From: Xiphias gladius
Lineage: Eukaryota > Chordata > Actinopteri > Istiophoriformes > Xiphiidae
Direction: 5' to 3'
Length of the DNA stretch: 64,000 nucleotides
Assembly: GCF_016859285.1 (NCBI RefSeq)
Contig: NC_053416.1
Coordinates: 17,945,423 to 18,009,422 of the forward strand
The number at the start of each line of letters is the position of its first letter. Position 1 is the stretch's first letter. The notes under the pieces were generated by a model. The model worked only from the letters and a program-made list of their open reading frames with translations, did not search any database and was not told the DNA's origin. Of the stretch, positions 1 through 26,038 are shown piece after piece. A program made the position numbers and the translations under genes.

Positions 1-999
1 GATGTCCCCAGTGAAAAGATCAAAAATAATCTGAATTCCTGGGAATGGTTTACCTTGCTAGAACGTCCTGAATTGATACCTTCCCCATCAGCCAATGAAG
101 TCTTTAGATTAGGATTAAGTCCCTCACTGATTTAAACAAACTGGGAGGGGCCGGGTTGGAGGTGATACAAATAGCATTTGGCCTTGGGCTTTACCCAGAT
201 TAAAACGCCCCAATGTCATTAGAACCGAGCCATATGCGCCCCATCGCTTCATGAATGTTTGAAGTAGCTGCAGGCTGGCTGTATGGGAAGAAAAGAGGAC
301 AGAGCATAGCGATGGTACTGTGTCAGATAGAGGCTGGGACTGGATCTCCCATCAAAATCTCGGGGAAAAAGCCTGAAAATGAACATCATGTTGAACGCTC
401 AGGGATATGGGGATACGAACCAATTTCTACTTAACCCCCCCCCCCCCCCCCCATTAGACAGAGTCCTCTCTGCAGCAGAATCCACGTTAAGGCTGGTTTA
501 AGCACTCGTCCACCGAGAGGAGCTGGCGAGGTGCACTTGGCAACACCAGCGGAACCTGTTTCGGCAATGCTGCAGTCATCTGGCGAACTCAAATGTAAAA
601 TAACACCACATTCCTCCACCCTCATGTCGAGCGCATTGCGCAGGGGAAAGCAGTGGGATAAATTATTAAATAAATAAAGACTCTAAGCAGGAGGATTTTT
701 TTTTCTTTCTTTCTTCTTCTTCCCCCCCGCCGGCTTCCACGGGAGCGGTGCCGCATTCAGATTTCAGCACCAGCCTGTGGTGGACAACGACGGCCATCTC
801 ATCACCTGAACACTGAGGAGAAATAATCCAACCCGAACAACTTCGGGCGGGGTAAAATGCACATCACAGTTATACACAGTCATTTCTGAAAGAGCCCTCT
901 GCGGAACCTTTAGGAAAGGTTTCAGAGACCATGACAGAGACCTGTTACAGAGCCGAGGGGACCATGTTTGCTGCATTGCTGTACCTGGACAGTACTTAC
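1..999 (-). other. atp1b2: Intron 1 of atp1b2 (partial)
   Basis: This stretch follows the donor of the first atp1b2 coding exon and runs off the left edge. It holds a run of 18 C (435-452) and pyrimidine tracts near 695-730, but no coding segment that I can match to the beta-subunit family. Confidence 0.6.
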
Positions 1000-1090
1000 C
1001 CCAGCTGCTCGCCGTCCTGCCCAGAAACTCCCTCGTCCTCGGGTTCCATATAAACTCCTTCCACTCGCTTTTGTCTCCATCCTTTGCCAT
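1000..1090 (-). CDS. atp1b2: Na+/K+-ATPase beta-2-like subunit, first coding exon only (partial gene)
   Basis: The beta subunit is a type II membrane glycoprotein that escorts the catalytic alpha subunit to the plasma membrane and tunes the pump. Only the cytoplasmic N-terminus is visible: 30 codons from ATG (1090-1088), including the motif EWKEFIWNPRTREFLGRT, then SSW. This closely resembles the ATP1B2 N-terminus (EWKEFVWNPRT..FMGRT..SW) and is less like ATP1B1 or ATP4B. The exon ends at 1000, in phase 1, at a strong donor (G|GTAAGT at 999-994). That is where the family breaks before its transmembrane segment. No later exon is recognisable in 1-999, so the transmembrane and extracellular parts must lie left of the window. 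Paralogue assignment (a or b copy) cannot be made from one exon. Confidence 0.85.
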
Positions 1091-1680
1091 TTTGTCATAA
1101 AAGTTGGGACCTCTAATAGATGCGCCCTAATGCAATACGCGCCGGGTCGAAACCACCAACCAGACAGCACAGAGAGAGAGAGAGAGCGAGGGAGAGCGAG
1201 AGAGCCCTGCTGTAGCTACCACCGTCAAGAAGAGGGACAATTAAAGAGGTCTACTTCAAAACTCAAGACGCTCAAATGGAAGGACGAACACCACTGCAGT
1301 CTACCTAAAGACAGGAAAAAAAAAACGGGTAGAGGTAGCGGTCCTACACTCAGCACAGACCTAGCAACTGCCCTCCCCCCCAGCTCTTGTCTGCATGCCG
1401 CAGAGTTTTGATGAGTGGTGCAGAAATGTAGTGATACTGCGGTAAAGCACTCCCTCCTCCTCTCCCGACACGCACCCCCACCCTCTCCGAAACCCCCCAC
1501 CCCCCCAACCTCATCCTCTATCCCCGGCAGAGCGGCTCCCTCCTCCCTCTCCCCCCCCCCCCCTCCTGGCCAATCACCTGCACCGCATCCTCCCCCCTCA
1601 CAGGCCCGGACGCGTGAGAGACAACCCATAAAGCAAATCGTGTGGTGGCTGAGGGGATCGTTTCAATAGGCTCCGAGGCC
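1091..1680 (-). promoter_or_regulatory. atp1b2: Probable 5'UTR and GC-rich promoter of atp1b2
   Basis: Immediately upstream (minus-strand sense) of the atp1b2 ATG lies a C/G-rich stretch with long polypyrimidine and polypurine runs: a GA tract at about 1170-1203 and C-rich tracts at 1475-1600. Base composition falls to AT-rich beyond about 1690, as expected at the edge of a promoter block. No TATA box is obvious. The transcription start cannot be placed from sequence alone. Confidence 0.5.
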
Positions 1681-1689
1681 CCTGCCGTC

Positions 1690-4600
1690 ACGTCCCCATT
1701 GAAAAATCAACAAAAATATCCCTCTTTTATTGCCAAAGGACTCTAAAGTGTCTGTGTTACTCACTGATGAATTTCTAGCCCCCTTATTGTACTTAATTAT
1801 CTATCTTGAAATCAGCATCGTGCTCCTATTATAATCATAGGGGCGGTAGCATTCATCTCATATTTCCTAATTCAAATCATTGGTTAAGTATGCCGTGGGC
1901 CAGATGTCATAGAAGCCTTCTGATAGAAGGGTTTGGTTGTTTTTTTTAGCACAATACATGAGAAATAATGTCTTTAGGTAATCATTTAGAGAATTATATC
2001 AGCTGGTATTATTTTTTTTAACTCCCTATTTGGTAAAACTGTGAGACAAATTGTCTGCATATTTGCCTCATCCACCCCAAATGACATTTTAGGAGTGGCA
2101 GCATATTAAGAGCTAACGGTAAAAAGCCACCAGGTGTAGGTCAAAATGGCCTATGGTGCTTTCTCCTAGTGGGCTCCCCAACTTTTTGCTAGAATAATAA
2201 CTTACTGAAGTAACTGTTTTGAATTCACTCTACGAGGCTTCTTGAGGGTGTGATGGATGGACTCTGAGTCTGTACACAACTGTTTGTGTGTGCTACGCGG
2301 AACCGGTGACTGCACAAAGCCACATCAGCAGATGTGGGGAGGGAAAGTAGCGCCCTCACTCGGAAACTGGGCGTGTTGCAACACCCGCTGCAGAATTGCA
2401 GTGGGAACATAATGTCCACTTTACTACCGTCTCCACTGTAAGACAACATGAGGCATGAAAACATGCAAAAATTCCGTTTGTTGTGTAAAGTTCATTATAT
2501 AAAATTTATTTTAATGACAATATCAATGCAAATATAGCACTACAGTGATTTCCAAGGTACACCGTATCTTACCATATCAATATAGTATGGCACTCATATA
2601 ATGGCCACTGTTTTAGTAGACACACAAAACCAACAGCTTCCGTAATCTATTTGGGGAAATGATACCTAGGGTTCCATATCAGTCTGTGAAAAGGAATCAT
2701 AGTAAGGTGATCACTTGGTATCTGAAATTAAACTGAGCACAATAGTCAGTATCATTGGGACATTTTCAGTATAACGAATCTCTGCATGCATTGCACTTTC
2801 CCATTTCCATCAACCTGGCCTGTGTTTGTTTGAAAATGGACTCAGCAAGCTTAAAAACCCTCGACCGTCAAACACGAGCAGGTGGAACTAAAAAAAAAAA
2901 AAAAGGCCAAGCAGTGACTCTCAAACATTTAGATAGGTCTTCTTTTCACTGGGTGTACTGTACTGTACAGTTTGGTGCTAACTATCATAAAACAACAACG
3001 ACCAAGAGACATTCAAGTGCCTTAATACTATTACAGAAGGGCTCACTCTTCAAGATACAAACTTCATTTCACGTGGCTTTGAGAAATAAAACAAATATGT
3101 AACAATAACCACTATATTAATAATGTTTCTCATGGTAACACCATGTAGTTGAAAGAACAACACCAGTAGTTCAAGATAGCAGCAAAGTATTCAAAAAAAA
3201 AATCAAGAAATCTGTACACAAATAAAAATGAATGTAGAAAAAAAGACATAAATAAAACAATAACATATCTTAAAGGGAGTCTTGCATAAATTTAAATAAA
3301 CAACTGTTGGGCTGTGCCTTTCTTTAGAGGGCTTACTGTTTATTAGTAGAACTATAATTAATGCATGGAGTGGCTGCAGCAGATAAAGTACTTAATTCTT
3401 TTAGAAAAAACAAGTGAACAAAGTTATGTTTATACAGTATATGCTACATAATATGTACTGATTACAGGTATGAAAATGGAAATAACTGCTACATTTTCAA
3501 TACAGTTGTACATATCTATTTACAGTACATTAGGTTTTAATTTCTCCTAAGCGTATACCATGTTTTGTGCAGATTGTTCCAGCATTCTGTTTGAGGTGAT
3601 CAATTCTCACAGTCTTATCAGTTGCACCATGTTGTACAGTCTGTGTTGATGGGTGTCAGTGCTTGTTTTTCTGTGTGGAGGAACAATCACTAATGTGCAA
3701 CTGTGGGTAAGCATGAGTGATTAAGTTTTTGTACCACTGATCTGTACCTATCTTGGACTGGACTGCACAGTATGTGCCATCTGTCACCCCGCCTTTTTTA
3801 ATGATACCCCAAGCAACATATTCATCTTTTAATATAACCACATGATATTATCATAGTGAAGATCTGCTGTATGTAAAAGTTTGACATGATCATCTCTACA
3901 CATATATATATATATATTTATATATATTTTTACAATACTGTATGTCTATCATGACATGCAGAGAATGACACAGTAAATATGACTTATTCAAGTCTTAGAT
4001 ATGTATGTTAGGCTAGTTGACACAAGTTTTAATTATGTTGCTCCAGCACTGGGAGCATATTGCTATAAAACTGCAGAAACGTTGAGAAAGTAAATAGGTA
4101 CATTACAAATATGCAAACAGATACAGTAGGTAGCTTTTACTCCTCAGTGATGATTATTTGCATCCACAATGACAATCTATTGATACCAAGACATCTCATA
4201 TGCATTCACGATTTCAAGAAACACTTCAATAACTTATCATTGAGTCTTGCTTTTTCTCACCCACAAAGCGGTTTCTATGCATGTTGAACAACTGTGTGTT
4301 GGAGAAAATACATGATTCTTATGTCTCAAGTAGTCAGGAGGAAATTTGGCAACACCAATCTCAGAAAACATCCCACCCATTATTGTTTAGTTGGTTCATT
4401 TTGTAGCAATAATACTGGTGTGTTGTTACTGTGTTTTGTGTTGTTTTGTGGCAAAAAACACTGAATATTAGAACACATAAATGTAGTACATAGTAGAGAG
4501 CAAGTACAAATCAACTGGGTAAGAAATAATTTAGTCTGATTGCAATACCTCTTTTTCTTCACCTCTTTTATCAGCCTTTTTTGTTTGTTTTTTCCAAGTG

Positions 4601-4857
4601 AGTTCAGACTCGGTTAACCTTTATTACTGTTCTCAGATCAGTTTATCACACAGTAAGAGTGCTAGCAAATTTCTTCTTCTTTGTCCACAATCTCTCCTTC
4701 CTCTGTGGCAATCACCTCACCACAAACCATTTAAAGAATATTCCGGTTACTGAACCCATTTTTACTCTCGTCTCTTATTAATTGTTCAAGCAACTTCAGC
4801 TCATCTGTGTGTTTTGTCTGTCTTCAGTGCTGTACTCGCCGGCCATGTCTTTCCACC
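1690..4857. other. Intergenic DNA and likely nyap1 3'UTR
   Basis: AT-rich DNA between the atp1b2 promoter and the nyap1 stop codon. No coding exon is supported. The part next to nyap1 is probably its 3'UTR. On the minus strand, AATAAA occurs at 4620-4625 (about 230 nt past the stop) and again near 2504-2510, so the UTR could be short or about 2.3 kb. Low-complexity AT occurs at 3900-3930. Confidence 0.5.
4620..4625 (-). terminator. nyap1: Candidate polyadenylation signal for nyap1
   Basis: TTTATT on the plus strand reads AATAAA on the minus strand, about 230 nt after the nyap1 stop codon. It is the nearest canonical signal. More distal ones exist, so usage is uncertain. Confidence 0.35.
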
Positions 4858-17361
<12,504 letters not shown>

Positions 17362-20300
17362 GGTATAGAAGGAGACTCCGGAGAAGGGGACGTATGACGA
17401 CGGCAGCTTCCTCCAACTCACCTAAACAAGAAGAAACGGGGGCAATGTTTGAGCTCATTAATCATTAAAAACACATTTAGCAGCTTCCCAGCCTTCTTGC
17501 GACTGACAAGATTGACAGTGACTACTTTGTGATGTGGCGATGCACTATGAAACCCAAATAATCAAACCCAAATTAGTGGCAGAACTTTAGGGGAGTCATA
17601 GCTTATCATGCTCACTGTGTCATAGCAAACAATCCTGCCCATTACTCCAAATGGCAGCCTTCAAAAAAGAGACACAGTGATGCATGATGATGGAGATTGC
17701 AGTTTTGTTTATCCGTACCTCTAGTGTATCACATGAAAACTATTTATACTTTCATTATCCAGTTATGAATATTTGAGTAAGCATGGTAACTCAGCTGCAG
17801 AGCGTCTCTGGCTGCAGGCCCTGGGATGGCCTAGCTAAACCTGTCTGCTAGCCAGACAGTAATGTGGTTTGTCATATGTAGCGCATGCACAACTTCCAAC
17901 TCACGCTCACCCCATGAGAAGTCAGGCTTGTTGTGGGGCAGATATCTGAGGGCCCAGCAGTATTTTCATGATGGAGAATGTGAGTGTGCAACGCAATTGG
18001 CTAAGAAAAGTGCAGCTGTCAGCTGATGCATGTTTCCAGTGTTTTTTCATCATAAATAGAAACAGAGCATGGATGTTTTTAGGTAGTGGACACTGGCGCA
18101 TTATCATCGGTGCTTCTGGCAACATTTTGTTTTGAACAGAACGGCATTGCTGGTGAACAAAACTGAATCAGTCACTTTTATGAGATGTATTAACCGAGGC
18201 CTCATATGTTGTGTTTGAAAAATAACCGGTTAGTAAGTTAAATGGCCCAATTGCCAGGTCTTCTGTCTAACAAAGAAGATAACGGGAAAAAACAACCAAA
18301 GTAAAATTTATAACCAATTACTTGTTAATGTTTTTTAAAAACATTGATGTGCATTCATAACATGTAAAAATGAAACTGCATACAAGTCCAATGTACTGAG
18401 CTTTGAATTATGCTTTCATACTCCTTGACTAAGGATGCAAGCAGCATAATAAAGGAATAAAAAATACATGACTTTTACATTTTCCAGCAATGAAAGAGCT
18501 GTTCTTATTCTGTACATATTCAGGACAACTTAAACCCTTTCTACCACCAACTGCACAGCATCTTTGCTGCTCTTGAAAATCTCAACCGTGTCTCACTATA
18601 AAGACCAAAAATGCAAAGTGGGAGCATCAGGCACTGTCACCTGGGCCAGGCAGCATGTTGAGCTGTGTATCTGTGTGTGATTCTTTTGTCACGGCTCAGC
18701 GTGTCATCCAGTGTGTCAGCGTAGCTATTGCTATTCTTGTATCCCAAAGCCCTGACCACAACCTCGACCACTGCCGCTGCCATGCTTGCTGACTCAGTGT
18801 TAATTAGGTTAGGGAGCTGCGACTGTAGATTGGGATTTTGTTAACGGGAGCTTTGATTTTTGGTTTCTAGGATCTGGCAGCTGAGCAGGCAGCCCTGCAA
18901 TTGCCACATTACATGCTGTAGGTTGGTGTGCAATTAGCTGAACTAAAAGAACCCGGAGATCTTCAACTCACATCTACAGACAGGCTTGTCTCATCAAATT
19001 GGGCTACAAACATAATTTTTACAGACCCACACAAAACACGCAGCATAGTAATATACATGTAGGTTGGCTGTGATCAATCCCTAAGGTCACTTTAAATCAG
19101 AGCATTTAGCAAGTTGTTTCAGGAGCATCTGTAGGGTCAGGAGTCGCTTTAATTACTCATTAGAACCAGGAGGCAGATGGAGCCATGATTCATATAAGTG
19201 GATCTGCATGCAGCGCTGCAGACTACTCATTCATGCACATAACAAACAGATCACACACAGACATACTCAAATCCCCCATACACGCTAAACACACGCATAC
19301 TCACAGGGTGTGAAGCAGTAATTGCAAATGCTCAGGAGCTGATCTGAGTGTGAGTTTGACTGATGACGGGAATTTCGATCATTATTGACGCTAAATTTGA
19401 AAATGGAAAACATCTGGTTATAAGAAAGCATAGCTTTGACCATACATTTGCAGCACCCTCTGCCTAAAGTCTTGAATGTAACACTTCTGGAACAGTTTCT
19501 GTGCAGCCCTCTGCCCTCCAGCTTCCACCTCAGTAAGTGGTCCTGTAGTGTTTCTGCACCTCACTGTGAGTGGGGCAGTCACACTGCAGAGTGGAGGGAC
19601 ACAGCAAAGCACAGGCCTGGCCCGGGCACAGGGGAGATATTTCGACAAAATATATTCACTACACATTTAATTACTTTGGGGTATATTATCCCTTTGTGTT
19701 TTTCCAACATTCACAATAAATGTGATCTGAAATAAGATATTGTTATAAATACCAACCCTACTCCTTTTTTCATCACAAAACAAAGCATTAATACGATATA
19801 TTTGCCTTTGCAAAGCTGCTTGAATAGAAGCAATTAGATTGAAAGGGCAGATAGTACAGAACATGTTGTTCATTAAAGACATCATCATCTTCCTTCTTCT
19901 GCACATCCAGTCCTCAGGCTGACATGGTCTCATCTATTCAAGCCTGAATTAAATAGCAAATTACTGCAAGCAAACTTTGCAACTTAGTAGTTACAGTAAG
20001 TAAGGTAAGTGGGAAAGAAACTGATAGGATTTTGTGCGGGAACAGATTTTTATGGCCCACTTTATCAAGGATGTAGTTTTTGTATATTTTGAAAACACTA
20101 GATACTGTACATATGCTTGAGCTTATTCAGCTTCTCCCTAACACCAGTATCATTTCTGCCTAACACTGTACAGTATCATAACTTGAGGACGCTGCCAAAC
20201 GGTACACCACAGTCAGCGCACTCGAGCCAGACACAGCGCTGCAGCTCCGCAACAAGGAAAGAGGATGAGCGAGGCAGAGGGGGGAGCGGTGTACAAGGAC

Positions 20301-21920
20301 GCACCGAAACGTTCAGGAGAAGAATGAGCAGCTTGAGACGCATACAGCTCGAGAGAAGGAGAGGTGGAGGCAGAGGGAAAGAGACAGGAGGGGGCACGGT
20401 AAAAAAAAAAGGGGGGGGGCAATAGATAGAGAGTAGCTGAGGGATCAGCCAGGCTGAAGATACATATGATTAAGCTGAAAATGTACTGGGGACAGACTGA
20501 TGGAAGGGAATATCGAGGCAGGGAATATGAGAGTGGAGGGCATAAGCAAATGGAGGCAAGTGCGAGGAAGAGAGGATAGAAAAACAGCGAAAGGCAGCCA
20601 GACTACAAGAATGGGGGAGGGAGGTGAAATCAAGCCTCTCACACTAGTCGCTGTGTGTGGTCTCCTAGCAACACTGTCAGCCATGCATCCCTTCTTTCGC
20701 CACTGAATATGCACAAAGCACGATGTCGGCCTCGTCATACGTGATGAACCCAGGGTTAAACTTCACTGCCACTTCATTTGTACCTGATCCTCCAGTGACA
20801 TGATAACTTATGTATCTTAAATGGTGGTAGCAACTGCATCCAATAGTAACCCTACAACCTTGCTGCTAACATTGTCAGTTGAATCCCTCCTTTCGCTTCA
20901 GCTGCAAATATATAAGAAATAAGCAAGCAAAATATTAAGCATAAAACTCATGTGTAGATGTTCGTAGTAGAAGTACATTTTATTCATCTGTAACAGTGGG
21001 AAAGAGGGCATTGAAGTAAAATAGATGTTAAGAGCTTGCGCTTGGAGAATATTACTTAATACCAAGACTGGGATACTAAAACAGGAGCCCCATTAAATCA
21101 CATCTGGTTCCTCTCAAGAAACTGGCTGTGTAATCACGGATCTACTCACAAATGCTCATGTGTTTCTGGTCAAACACCAACATCCACATGTGCTCGATTA
21201 TCTGACCAAAACCAACAGACAGATAATGAGTACATAATTTAGCTGGTTAAAATGGTTCATTGCTTCTCTCAGGCCAACCCATGTCAGTTGTCTGTATGAG
21301 ACAACTACAAGGCTTTGATCAATGTTAGCTTGTGAGAAATGCCACTAATCTGGTGCTGTCTGAGTAAACCGTTAACTACTTCCACAACAATCTTTAATCA
21401 GGTTTCTTAGTTTCTGAGGCTCATAAGAAGTCCCTAGCCTCTTGTTTATTTTAATTATTTTCTTTTACCAAATACCCCTAAACGGCAGAGGCTTGTGTGA
21501 CATGACAAGATGTGTCCTTTCATCACTGTTAAATGGTCTGCAAAGCAAAACCAGCTTTCAGAGAATAAATGTGGAGCAGTGCTGAGAAATAAGGCCCACA
21601 GATGATTAATTTCCTTGTCTTATGACCTTGATGATGTTATTTTGTAAGGTAACATCTGGTTAAGATCTTCTTTTTCACATCCAAATGCACAACTAATTTG
21701 ATGTCAGACTATGCACAGCATGGGCTGCGATTATGGGTCATTGTAGCATGGTCGTGCCACTGACACCTATTCAATGATATCATAAATAACTATGGAATAA
21801 TAACTAAGTTTATAAGCTCAACTGCAATAGAGGCAAACTGGAGGATTTGAGGAAACTATAGAGAAAAAACTGTCAAGCTTTCCAAATAAATTGCATGACT
21901 GAATTATATCAAAAGCAAAG

Positions 21921-22467
21921 GTTTGACATTTTGGGAAATATGTTTTTCGCAAAGACTTAGATGAGAAGATCGATGTTCAGCAAATATGAAGCTACAGCCA
22001 GCAGCCGGCTACTTTAGCTTAGCACAAAGACTGAAAGCAGGGGGAAAGAGCTAGGCTGGCTCTGTCAAATTTTAACAAAATCCGCCTACCCGCACCTCTA
22101 AAGATCACTAATTAACACGTTATATATCTCATTTGTTTAATCAGTACAAAAACCAAAGTGAAAAACACAACAAGATGTGGTGTTACAGCAGGCTATGTGC
22201 CAGACTAACGGTGACGACGAGACTTTGGTTTTTGTACAGACTGAAAACCAAGATACACTATAGAGTGTGAATTAGTGAGTTTAAGGCAGATTTTTTGGAT
22301 AGAACCAGGGCTAGCTGGTTCCCCTGTTTACAGTCTTTGTGCTAAGCTAAGTTAGCCAACTGCTGGGAGTAGCTTCATACTTTGTGTACACACGTGAGAG
22401 TGGTATTGATCTTCTCATCTAACTGTAGGCAAAAAAAAGAATAAGGATATTTCCCAAAATGTCAAAC
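21921..22467. mobile_element. Near-complete palindromic MITE (547 bp)
   Basis: Perfect 20-bp terminal inverted repeats: GTTTGACATTTTGGGAAATA at 21921-21940 and its reverse complement at 22448-22467. Internal blocks are also inverted copies of one another (GATGAGAAGATCGAT against ATTGATCTTCTCATC; TTAGCTTAGCACAAAGACTG against CAGTCTTTGTGCTAAGCTAA), so the whole element can fold on itself. I recognise it as a common teleost family. No coding capacity and no clear target duplication at these borders. Confidence 0.88.
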
Positions 22468-23800
22468 TGTATTAGTCATAGTTTTACTGAATTTTTTATT
22501 TTAAATACTTAAACCAAATACAATAAATGAACTGAAAATAAATAACTGAGAGACTGCTGTGTTCTGACAAAGTGACAAAAACTACTCATTTTTAAAAAAT
22601 GAACTTTGTGCTGACAAAGTACGAACATGCTTGCAAGATATTAATGGCCAGCTTTCTCAGACGCTCTGTTCTCAGAAACTCAACTTGCAATTAGAGATAC
22701 TTTTCTAAACATTTGGTTAGTCAGATCATTTATTCTGTATCACACTGTTATTGATTAATATTTACCAGGACTGTTCTGATGTGGACAGGATATCCCTTAC
22801 TACACCTGAACAAAGGAACACCAACACACTCAAACCTTTCATAACCTGCACTTAGTGCGGAGTTCACCTATCGGCAGTGGTAAAATGTCATGATCCACGT
22901 ATCGACCTGAAGCCCTTTAAGGATACATAAATTGAACTTATCAAATGTATACAAAATAAATTAGCCGTGATATAATCAACCACTCTATTCATGGTTTGGA
23001 TCTCCCTTTTTTTCCTACTGTACATCACAGTCTCCAAATACTATGTTTGATTTTTCTGTTTTGGGCTCTAATGGAATGTCTGTTCACTTGGAGTGCTTTA
23101 GAGTTTTTTAAAGGCTTTTAAAACCCAAATCCTCAAAATGTTTGCACTCTGCCGGGCTGACCTGCAGGCCAGAAAACCTTTCAACCAACATCTAAAGTTA
23201 GGACGCAAGCAAAACCAATCTAACCCTCCCTAACAACAAAACACCTCAGGTAAAAACTACACCTGATTGAGCCTGTCTGAGTCTTCTCACTGTAGTGTGT
23301 GCAACAACACCAGCAACCAACCGGATGGGTGAGGCTGACCCGTCTTCTATTTGTAACAGTTACTATGGGAGTAATGCTTTCCCTTCTTTGTGTTGTTTTC
23401 TTCACTATTGCATGCTCTAGGAAGCTCCTCTAATCTCCTCAGACCCAGATCTCCTAGAAATTATTGATATGCTGGATATTCTAATCTACTAACCAGGCTC
23501 AAAGGCATTTAAAATATGAAAAACACGAAGCTGGGAGCAGATTTTTTTTTAGCCTAATTAATATGTATTTTGAGGTGTGTCTGTGGTAAGAAGAAAAAGG
23601 AGATTATTCAAATGACTCCCTTACTGTGCATCATTAAACAAGAAGTCATCATTTTCACCTCTGGGTTATAGAGTATGGGGCTCTATGCTGCCAGAGCATG
23701 CCTCAACTTCTCTTTATGTATTTATGTACTGCTGTTGTATGCTGAATACTCTACAATATTGAATTGGGCAGTGAAATGCCTGTGGCTGATGAGAATGGAC

Positions 23801-23850
23801 AGGAGGAGGAGGAGGAGGAGGAGGAGGAGGAGGAGGAAGAGGAGGAAGAT
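23801..23850. repeat. (GGA)n trinucleotide repeat
   Basis: About 15 GGA units ending in GGAAGAGGAGGAAG. The proline and serine runs read from the other strand are products of this repeat, not a gene. Confidence 0.95.
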
Positions 23851-26012
23851 GTAGAGGCTGATGTATCACTCCAAGCCAGGGGTGGAAGGCACATAAGAGG
23901 CGTAGAGGAATTTTGCTGATTTTTTCTTCTGACCTCTTTCTCATTTTTTGGGCACGAAATAAAAAGCAAACCTGAGTATTTTATACGTTTTTATAAGTAT
24001 GATCACATGGACTAAATCAAACCTTAACAGCAATCTGTGCCATTCTTTTTTTTTTTTTTAAACAAAATAACAAAACAAAACCAAAATACATTCATTTAAA
24101 TATATATGTACAGGACACTTCACAGACTTTGGATTCTGCTCATCAGCGTTGTACAAACAGAGAGACCACTAAATCTTTCATGGACTTCAACCAAAAATAT
24201 CCTCCAAAAAAGCTTTCCTTGTTCCCCCTAGCCCTGTGCTACCATGACACAGCCTTGAGCCACATCAAAACCTGCAGAGACGCTCAATGTTTGTCTCAAC
24301 CACGCACCTTTTCTACCTACAAATTAATCTATTATTGTCGATGTATGTGTGTGCATAAGTAACCAGCTTTACAATGTGTGAATCATGAATAGTTCAAAAT
24401 GTGAGAGAGCTGCTATCAAGTGAATAACAACATATAAAATAACACCAGTCTCTCTCTGGTCTAAAAGAGGTGGCCAGCGAACGACCTCCAAATCCCCATT
24501 TCCCACCTCAGCTTGCCCTTGCCTTCATCATCTTCTGCTGGAATCTGCAGTAACCAAGGTGACCCACTGCACTTAGCATACATGGACACTTACCAGCTTA
24601 CAGATCCACAAGCCCTTATACAGCATTGGACTCATTTTCCCTCAGTATGTTGTTTACTTTCTCTATCCAACACATAAGGGTTCAAATGATGTGTACCACA
24701 TCATATAACAGAATAATGAAGCACCCGGGGAAGACTTTGCCCTGGGGATGCCGCATGGAGAGAGACAAGGAGAAGAAATGAAGATTGAACAGTAAAATCA
24801 GAAGAAAGCCATGTGCTGGGATACTCAGAACGCTTGTAGCATGAGCTCTGCCACTGGATGTGGTATGACGAAAGAATGCATAATATCTATGTTCAAATGT
24901 TTCTGCAGGGTTCCCTCAAGATACGTAGTCTGTCCGCACATAAGCAAACTATCTGAGTTTTTCCATCACATTATGCCTCTATTTTCTTAGATCTATGCAT
25001 TTGGCTGCCGAAACCCAGACTGTGAGGTATAGTGCTGCAGGAAAAAGATTGAGAATTGAAAAACCCCTCCATGCCCACGCTCACGCATGTGGGGGAAGAG
25101 CTCCACTCTACAGCTGCAAACGCTTCACTGAGTCAGTATCCCTCTCTAACCAGGATCCCGCTTATTTTAGGTGTGGATTACCCAGCAGTATTGCCTGATT
25201 TTTGTTTTGGTTTTTTTTTGTTTCTTTTTTTTTAGGTGTTTATTTATAGAAACTTTATCTTGAAAAATGCAGACAGATATAAGTAATGATGCTGCATTGC
25301 ACTATGAAGTACAGCTGCACGTTTAAAGCTAAATCTTCCCACAAAACATGATGTTCTCATCTCTTATGGAAGTAAGAAATCTCCTGTGTTCTCTGACCAT
25401 GCTGTAGCTCCAGTCAGACTTAACAACACATGCTTACAGACTACTGAGTTTTTATTTGATTCACCTATTAAAAAGCTAAAAACACCATAGCCCCCAGCAC
25501 TATAGGCTGTCCCTGCCTCTACATGACAAACCTCATAAACTATTCAGAAACAAATTAAGAAAAGCCCAATAGCCCAAAGTAAAATAAGGATCAGCTGAAC
25601 ATCACTGTAAACTAAGCATACGACTTGCCTCACAGCAGCTTGTAGTGGGTTTTACTCATAACCTTCCTGAGCTTGTACTTGCAAGCTGCTTTGAATTACC
25701 TTAAAAAGCCTTAGAATGAAGAATACGAAAAAAGGATAGTTCACTATGGAAAGAAGAGTCAAATTGAAACATTACCACACACAAGAAAACATCAGAATTC
25801 TCCCAATAAATCCTGTTGATATTATGATAATAAACCTGCTGGTGTGCTTGCCGGGCTGTCTTTTGTGTGATTGAAAAATGAAGCAGCAGCAGCGTTGGTG
25901 TGATTTGCAAAGCCAGGTAGGCCACAAGTGGTCTTCCAACATTTGAATCATCCTACTCCTTGTGCTCAAAATCCCCCAATAAGCGAGTCATAGCGTAGGC
26001 TGCACAGGATAA

Positions 26013-26038
26013 GCACACACACACACACACACACACAT
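26013..26038. repeat. (AC)n microsatellite
   Basis: Uninterrupted AC dinucleotides ending at ATGCCC. Confidence 0.95.

Noticed and set aside
1225-1669. Gly-rich and Pro-rich frames on both strands
   Set aside because: They come from C/G-rich promoter DNA upstream of atp1b2. Composition explains them.
20117-20430. Arg/Gly-rich plus-strand frame in a purine-rich patch
   Set aside because: Low-complexity purine sequence. It could belong to a nyap1 5' non-coding exon on the other strand, but no evidence settles this.
23714-23969. Polyproline/polyserine frames
   Set aside because: Antisense translation of the GGA repeat with no conserved flanking sequence.
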